Source: Xanthomonas nasturtii (GTDB lineage Bacteria > Pseudomonadota > Gammaproteobacteria > Xanthomonadales > Xanthomonadaceae). From it: a DNA stretch of 64,000 nucleotides. Within the stretch, counting starts at the first letter, position 1, and each line of letters begins with the position of its first letter. Where the stretch lies: NCBI RefSeq assembly GCF_001660815.1, contig NZ_LYMI01000021.1:1-64000 (forward strand), read 5' to 3'. A program made the position numbers and the translations under genes. This document shows, one piece after another, positions 59,658 to 64,000 of this stretch. The notes beneath the pieces were generated by a model that was given only the letters and a program-made list of their open reading frames with translations, made no database searches and had not been told where the DNA came from.

Positions 59658-61808
59658 TCAATACTCTGGTTCGATCTGTTCGGCCTGCGCGTTGAGATAG
59701 TGGGTCAACGGTGCTCCGCGGTACTGCTCGTCCAGTCTTCCCAGCGATTCGGCGCGAGCATCCACCGCGCGCCGTGCCGCAGGATCCTGCTGGAGTTCTG
59801 CGCTATGGTCCAGGACGCGGCCTTCGCGCACTGCCGCCACCAGGTCCGGGTCGACCGGCTTCGATGCCGCGCGGAATTCGCGGGTGCGCTGCTCTACGAT
59901 CGCCGCATCGCGCGCGGTATCGATTGGAGTATCTGGCGGCAGGTCCAATTCCATGCCGGTATGGCCACGCGCCAGCGTGCGGTTTTCCAGCAGCGCGAGC
60001 AGTTCTTCCTCGGGCTGGTCGGTCAACAGGCTTTCGCCGGCCTCGCGAAAGGCACCGGCGGTGGTGCGCTGAACCCCAAAGGCTTCGCCGCTGAGCTTTT
60101 GCATCTCGCCGAAGTTGCGCCAGACGTAATAGTCCTTGTCGTGATTGGCGCGCGGCAGGGAGAAATCCTCATACCGGTAACCGGACGAAAACGCCGCCTG
60201 CGCGTAAGCCGAGTCCGGCTGACGCAAGTGTGTGCGTGTCAGTTCCATGGCCTTGCCCGCGGCGCTTTTCTGATCGGTGGCCACCGCCTCCACGATGACC
60301 GGGCGCATCTTGTTCCAGCTTTCTAACCATTGCACTGCGGTCTCGGCCAGCCCCTCGGGGCTATCGTCCTTGCCCGGGAAAAAATCGCGCAGCTGCGGGT
60401 CGGCCAGCATGCCCTGACTGAAGACCGGTACCACATTGATCTTGGCCAACAGCCGGTGGAGTGCAGCACGGCGGGGCGCATCCTGGGAGTGCAGCGGATT
60501 GATCTGATAGTGCTTGTACAGATTGGACACAAACTGATCGAAGCCGCCCGTGTAGTACTTGGCGTATAGCTTGATCGCTGATCCCTGGCGCAGGTCCGGC
60601 CGGCGCATTAGCAGCATCGCCACCGCCTCGCCAGTGTCTTCCTTGCAATCCAGCGCCACCGACATCGCCTCCGGCTTTTGCAACGCGAGCTCAAGCGCCT
60701 GTTCCACGGCGGCAATGGTCTGATCAGTCTTGATAAAGTTGCCATCGGCCGGGTTGCGGATCACAAGCGGCATATCGCGCAGCTGGGCAAACGGCACCTG
60801 CGAGACCAATCTGTTCTGCGGGTCGTCGGTCATGCGGCCGATACTGAAGTCGTGCATCAATACCGGCACGCCATCTGCACTGACTTCGACATCCAACTCC
60901 AGATTGCGATACCCCTGTGCGTAGGCGCGATCGATGGCGGCAAGCGAGTTTTCCGGAATGCCGGCGTGGTTGTCGAACAACCCCCGGTGCACCATCACGT
61001 CCTTGCCCAGCGCGCGCGTGCTGGGCGCCTGGAAATAGTTTTCGTGGATCAGCTCCTTGCGGTGCTTGCGCAGCAGCGCGTCCTTGCCGGCTACCAGATG
61101 ATGGTCGTTGGCCTTGAAAAACGCTGCGCCGCCATCGCGCGCCGGCACCTCGCGGCCGTGATAGCGCGCGGCGTGCTGCAACTTACGACGCGGCTGCGTG
61201 GGTGTGGCGGGCTGCAGCCAGTCCGGCGTTGCCAGCCCATGACCGCGCAGATCCAGCACCTTGCGCAATGCGGTACGCGCTGCATCGCTGAAGGTGTCGC
61301 CAGACGCAAATGCGCGCTGCAGATCGAAAATGATGCGGCCTTGCTGCGTATCGACCAGCACCGTGCCTGCCGCTGCACTGGCGCACTCGGGTAGCGCCTT
61401 GGCCAGGGCGTTGAACGCGGCTCTATCCAGATACACCGGCTGCAGCTCTCCAGCTGCAAACTTTGCTGCAATGCTGTCCTTCTCGGGCGCGATACCGGCT
61501 TGCGCGAGGTGGGTGGCCAGCTTGCTTTGCAGCGCTTGCACCGTGATCTGCCTTGCCTGCACTTCAGCCAGCCGCTGCTCCGAAAACTCGCCGTCCAGCG
61601 CCACCAACGCCTGCTTGCCGGTCATCGCGCTGTCGTTCAATGGCACCAGCGGTGGTGCGACGGCACCCTGGCGACGAGGCCGTGCACGCAAGGGCGGGTC
61701 GCCGCCTGGTACGTGCGGCACCTCCATCGGGGTGATTGCACTGGTGTGCGTTGGTGTTGCCAGCGCGGTGGTGTGCGTGGAGGCTGGTTGCAAAGGAGCA
61801 AGACGCAT
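59658..61808 (-). CDS. GDPD-domain protein under HrpX-type promoter (candidate type III effector)
   Basis: A 716-residue protein from ATG 61808, with TTGAGG about 7 bases before it. The first ~60 residues are Thr/Pro/Ala-rich and polar (MRLAPLQPASTHTTALATPTHTSA), typical of T3S substrates. The middle holds a glycerophosphodiester phosphodiesterase domain (about residues 280-570). HRGLFDNHAGIPENSLAAIDRAYAQGYRNLELDVEVSADGVPVLMHDF contains the HR, PEN, ELD and HD catalytic and metal residues. ALDCKEDTG and IVEAVATDQ-like segments follow. Such enzymes cut glycerophosphodiesters; an effector could act on host lipids or sugar phosphodiesters. A perfect PIP box lies 65 bases upstream. I cannot give a Xop name. 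Confidence 0.75.
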   Translation of the reverse strand: MRLAPLQPASTHTTALATPTHTSAITPMEVPHVPGGDPPLRARPRRQGAVAPPLVPLNDSAMTGKQALVALDGEFSEQRLAEVQARQITVQALQSKLATHLAQAGIAPEKDSIAAKFAAGELQPVYLDRAAFNALAKALPECASAAAGTVLVDTQQGRIIFDLQRAFASGDTFSDAARTALRKVLDLRGHGLATPDWLQPATPTQPRRKLQHAARYHGREVPARDGGAAFFKANDHHLVAGKDALLRKHRKELIHENYFQAPSTRALGKDVMVHRGLFDNHAGIPENSLAAIDRAYAQGYRNLELDVEVSADGVPVLMHDFSIGRMTDDPQNRLVSQVPFAQLRDMPLVIRNPADGNFIKTDQTIAAVEQALELALQKPEAMSVALDCKEDTGEAVAMLLMRRPDLRQGSAIKLYAKYYTGGFDQFVSNLYKHYQINPLHSQDAPRRAALHRLLAKINVVPVFSQGMLADPQLRDFFPGKDDSPEGLAETAVQWLESWNKMRPVIVEAVATDQKSAAGKAMELTRTHLRQPDSAYAQAAFSSGYRYEDFSLPRANHDKDYYVWRNFGEMQKLSGEAFGVQRTTAGAFREAGESLLTDQPEEELLALLENRTLARGHTGMELDLPPDTPIDTARDAAIVEQRTREFRAASKPVDPDLVAAVREGRVLDHSAELQQDPAARRAVDARAESLGRLDEQYRGAPLTHYLNAQAEQIEPEY

Positions 61809-61872
61809 GACGACCTCAAGAGCACTGCGGGCGACCAGTAAAGCGCGTGCCATATGACAATTCGCAACCGAG

Positions 61873-61897
61873 GCGAAGTATGCCGCTGCGATGCGAA
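61873..61897 (-). promoter_or_regulatory. Perfect PIP box upstream of the GDPD gene
   Basis: On the minus strand TTCGC (61897-61893), exactly 15 bases, TTCGC (61877-61873). A clear YANNNT -10 at 30-32 bases was not seen; TACTGG near 61840 is the closest. Confidence 0.85.
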
Positions 61898-61940
61898 ACG
61901 ATGCCCTAGGCACACCGCATCATGTGGCCCGGCGCCTGCG

Positions 61941-63098
61941 CTAAAACAGCGCTTCCTTGAACGGCAGCAAGGCCGCGCCCAGCACCGTGGCATGTGCCTG
62001 CACCTGCCCGACCAGTAACGCCGGATACGGCGATGCAACGCCGCGCCGTGGCGCGGGCTCGAAGGCGATACGGGCGATCAGCCGCTGCGCAAGATCGGTC
62101 GGCAAGCGCGCGCCGAAGACGATGACGCGCGGGTCGATCAACGCGATGATCGCTGCGACCGCCAGCGTCACGGTGGGTTGCACCACATCCAGCCAGGCGT
62201 CGATCTGCGGCCATGCCGCATCGTAGTGCTGTAGCATGGTGTGCAGGTCCGGCAGCACATGGCCATCGGCGACCAGCGCCTGGCGCAGGCTTTCCAGCGT
62301 CGGCCGCGCACTGCCGGTCATGGCCGAGATGCGCCCCAGTTCGCCGACATTGCCGTGCGCGCCGCGCTGCACGCTGCCGGCGGCGATCACGCCAGCGGCG
62401 AACCCGTCGGCGATCGACAGATAGACCAGATCCGGCCATTGGCGGCCGACCCCATACAAGGCTTCGGCCAACGCGGCGCAATGGGCGTCGTTGTCCATCC
62501 ATACCGGCAACTGCAGACGTTCGGAGATGAACCGGTCTAGCTCGACCTGCATCCATTCGGCGGCCAGCGAGAGCGGCGGATTGACCCGCGTGCCGTCGCC
62601 GATGCGTGGGCCGGTCATGCTGACGCCCACCCCGAACAGCTGCTGCCGGTCTACACCGGTTGCCTGCAGCAACTGATCCACCAGCTCCGGCAACCGCGCT
62701 GCGACCAGATCCAGCGTCAGCGGGAACGCCGTGAGCTGGCGCATGCCGCACACCTGCCCGGCGAAGTCGATCAGCACCACCGCGATGCCATCGACCATCA
62801 ATGAGACCCCCACGCTGAACGCGTAACCGGGAACCAGACTCAGCTGCACACTCGGTTGGCCGCGACCACGCCGCAGCGACGGGCCGAGCTGGAGCAGGCC
62901 GTGTGCGACCAGCGGGTCGATGATGCCCTTGGTGCCGGGAACACTGAGCCCGCTGGCGCGCGGCAGATCGGCACGCTCCACCTGGCCGGCGCTACGGATC
63001 AGATCCAGCAACGCACGCTCGCTGGAACCGGCGGCCTGCCCGTCGCTGCGACGGCGGTAGTGCGAACGAATGGCTGCTTGGGCGAAGAAGGAAGACAT
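61941..63098 (-). CDS. ROK-family transcriptional repressor
   Basis: A 385-residue regulator. Residues ~20-80 form a winged helix-turn-helix (SSERALLDLIRSAGQVERADLPRASGLSVPGTKGIIDPLVAHGLL). Residues ~85-385 form a ROK sugar-kinase-like domain (YAFSVGVSLMVDGIAVVLIDFAGQV, FGVGVSMTGPRI, WMDNDAHCAALAEALYG, HGNVGELGRISAMTG). The usual ROK zinc motif CxCGxxGCxE is missing after GELG, so sugar sensing may differ from NagC/Mlc. It is divergent from a TonB-dependent receptor gene, which it probably controls through the inverted repeat between them. The effector sugar is unknown. Confidence 0.88.
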   Translation of the reverse strand: MSSFFAQAAIRSHYRRRSDGQAAGSSERALLDLIRSAGQVERADLPRASGLSVPGTKGIIDPLVAHGLLQLGPSLRRGRGQPSVQLSLVPGYAFSVGVSLMVDGIAVVLIDFAGQVCGMRQLTAFPLTLDLVAARLPELVDQLLQATGVDRQQLFGVGVSMTGPRIGDGTRVNPPLSLAAEWMQVELDRFISERLQLPVWMDNDAHCAALAEALYGVGRQWPDLVYLSIADGFAAGVIAAGSVQRGAHGNVGELGRISAMTGSARPTLESLRQALVADGHVLPDLHTMLQHYDAAWPQIDAWLDVVQPTVTLAVAAIIALIDPRVIVFGARLPTDLAQRLIARIAFEPAPRRGVASPYPALLVGQVQAHATVLGAALLPFKEALF

Positions 63099-63132
63099 AG
63101 GAGGGGCAAAGGACGGTTGTTGTCACACAAGC

Positions 63133-63155
63133 TTAAATTAAGCAAACTAATTTAA
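63133..63155. promoter_or_regulatory. Probable ROK operator
   Basis: TTAAATTA (63133-63140) and TAATTTAA (63148-63155) form a perfect 8-bp inverted repeat around AGCAAAC. It is an AT-rich island in the 106-base gap between the divergent ROK and receptor genes. The form resembles Mlc/NagC-type operators. Confidence 0.75.
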
Positions 63156-63204
63156 TCCGCCTGCGGCTACCACGTTGGGGCCGCCCGACATCGCGGATCG
63201 TGCC

Positions 63205-64000
63205 ATGCGCCTGTTACATGCCTCTCCCACTGCCCATCTGTCTGTGCCCGGTCTGGCCAGCGTTCCGCAGCGTCGCACATTGTCATTCGCGCTGGGCATG
63301 GCCTTGCTGTGCTGGATGCTCGCGCCGGCGCAGGCCACCGAGGCGCCGGCCGATGCCTCGGCGCAGACCCTGGATGCCGTGCAGGTCCGCACCTCCTTCC
63401 AGTCGCAGAACACGCGTGCCATCGCCACCAAGCAGGCCGCGGCCACCATCGTGGATTCGGTCGCCGCCGACAGCATCGGGCAATTGCCGGACTTCAACGT
63501 GGGCGATGCGCTGCGCCGGGTCACTGGCGTGAGCACTGTCGAGTACCAGGGCGAACCACGCTACGTGACGGTGCGCGGCCTCAACGGCAACTACAACAGC
63601 ATGCTGATCGACGGCTTTGCGTTTGCCAGCAACGACATCGGCAGCCGACAGGCGCTGATGGATGTGCTGCCGGCCAACTTCGTCGACCGCATCGACGTGG
63701 TGAAGTCGCTGCTGCCGGAAAACGATGGCGGCGCGATCGGTGGCGTCACCAATCTGGTCACCGCGACCGGCTTTGCCCGCCCCGATGGCCTGCTGACCGC
63801 CTCGGCCAAGGGCGGCGCCAACCTGATGGGGAGCCGCTATGGTGGCCGCACGCCGGTGGGCGAAGGCGAGCTGAAATGGGGCAAGCGCTTCGGGCGTGAC
63901 GGTGAGTTTGCATTCCTGGGTGCGGCCAGCCTCTGGCGCCGGGAGATATCGGTGCCGCAGCAGGAAAACGGCGGCGCCCTGAACTGGTACAACGCCGACG
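63205..64000 (+). CDS. TonB-dependent receptor, N-terminal part (cut by window edge)
   Basis: The frame from ATG 63205 stays open to the end of the window (265 codons). A long signal region (residues ~25-50, TLSFALGMALLCWMLAPAQA) precedes the mature start. A plug domain follows (TLDAVQVRTSFQSQN, AATIVDSVAADSIGQLPDFNVGDALRRVTGVSTVEYQGEPRYVTVRGLNGNYNSMLIDG, ANFVDRIDVVKSLLPENDGGAIGGVTNLVT). It is an outer-membrane importer energised by TonB/ExbBD. Pairing with a ROK regulator suggests uptake of a plant sugar or oligosaccharide, as in Xanthomonas CUT loci. The substrate is unknown. The barrel lies outside the window. Confidence 0.9.
   Translation, partial: MRLLHASPTAHLSVPGLASVPQRRTLSFALGMALLCWMLAPAQATEAPADASAQTLDAVQVRTSFQSQNTRAIATKQAAATIVDSVAADSIGQLPDFNVGDALRRVTGVSTVEYQGEPRYVTVRGLNGNYNSMLIDGFAFASNDIGSRQALMDVLPANFVDRIDVVKSLLPENDGGAIGGVTNLVTATGFARPDGLLTASAKGGANLMGSRYGGRTPVGEGELKWGKRFGRDGEFAFLGAASLWRREISVPQQENGGALNWYNAD

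Noticed and set aside
1..64000. CRISPR arrays, rRNA and tRNA genes
   Set aside because: No regularly spaced direct repeats of CRISPR type and no tRNA or rRNA signature were noticed by reading; a dedicated search (tRNAscan-SE, Rfam) would be needed to exclude small RNAs.

Overview
The window is a piece of a Xanthomonas chromosome. The evidence is a complete Hrp type III secretion (T3S) cluster in the Xanthomonas arrangement (hrcC, hrpB1-B8, hrcU/V, hrcQRS, hpaA/B/C, hrpD6, hrpE, hrpF, hpa1, hpa2), HrpX-type plant-inducible-promoter (PIP) boxes, an antibacterial type IV effector ending in an XVIPCD-like tail, and high-GC coding. The species cannot be fixed by eye.

Positions 1-24.8 kb are mostly core genome. 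They hold a cut IS110-type transposase, a DUF559 gene between inverted repeats, hmgA, a complete Mrp/Pha cation/proton antiporter operon read leftward (phaAB fused, then C, D, E, F, G), an SDR-type epimerase, a DUF962 protein, a secreted M4 metalloprotease, a putative X-Tfi/X-Tfe immunity/effector pair, purC, a small J-domain protein, an outer-membrane barrel protein, rpe, a GNAT enzyme, a YegS-like kinase, trpE behind a Trp-rich leader, and a threonine-aldolase-like gene. A truncated SIMPL-domain gene marks the edge of the next region.

Positions 25.4-61.8 kb are the pathogenicity region. Left flank: xopAE (LRR plus XL domain), hrpF (translocon, with three repeats instead of the two I recall for described HrpF), hpa3-xopF1, a 1319-residue probable effector, and hrpW. 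Core: hpaB, hrpE, hrpD6, hrcD, hpaA, hrcS, hrcR and hrcQ (leftward); hpaC, hrcV and hrcU (leftward); hrpB1, hrpB2, hrcJ, hrpB4, hrcL, hrcN, hrpB7 and hrcT (rightward); then hrcC. Right flank: hpa1 and hpa2, each with its own PIP box; a hydrophobic effector-like gene; a GST pseudogene; and a glycerophosphodiester-phosphodiesterase-domain protein with a perfect PIP box. I found PIP boxes for hrcU, hrpB1, hrcQ, hpa1, hpa2, hpa3-xopF1 and the GDPD gene at N15 spacing, and variants for hrpF (N8) and xopAE (N16). Most lie 28-33 bases before a YANNNT -10 box, so the whole region reads as one HrpX regulon.

The last 2 kb return to metabolism: a ROK-family repressor gene diverges from a TonB-dependent receptor gene that runs off the window, with a perfect inverted repeat (probable operator) between them.

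The apparatus genes build the basal body (HrcC, J, D, Q, R, S, T, U, V), the ATPase complex (HrcN, HrcL, HrpB7), the inner rod and pilus (HrpB2, HrpE), the substrate switch and chaperones (HpaC, HpaA, HpaB, Hpa3) and the translocon (HrpF). The harpins, the lytic transglycosylase and the flanking effectors are the substrates.
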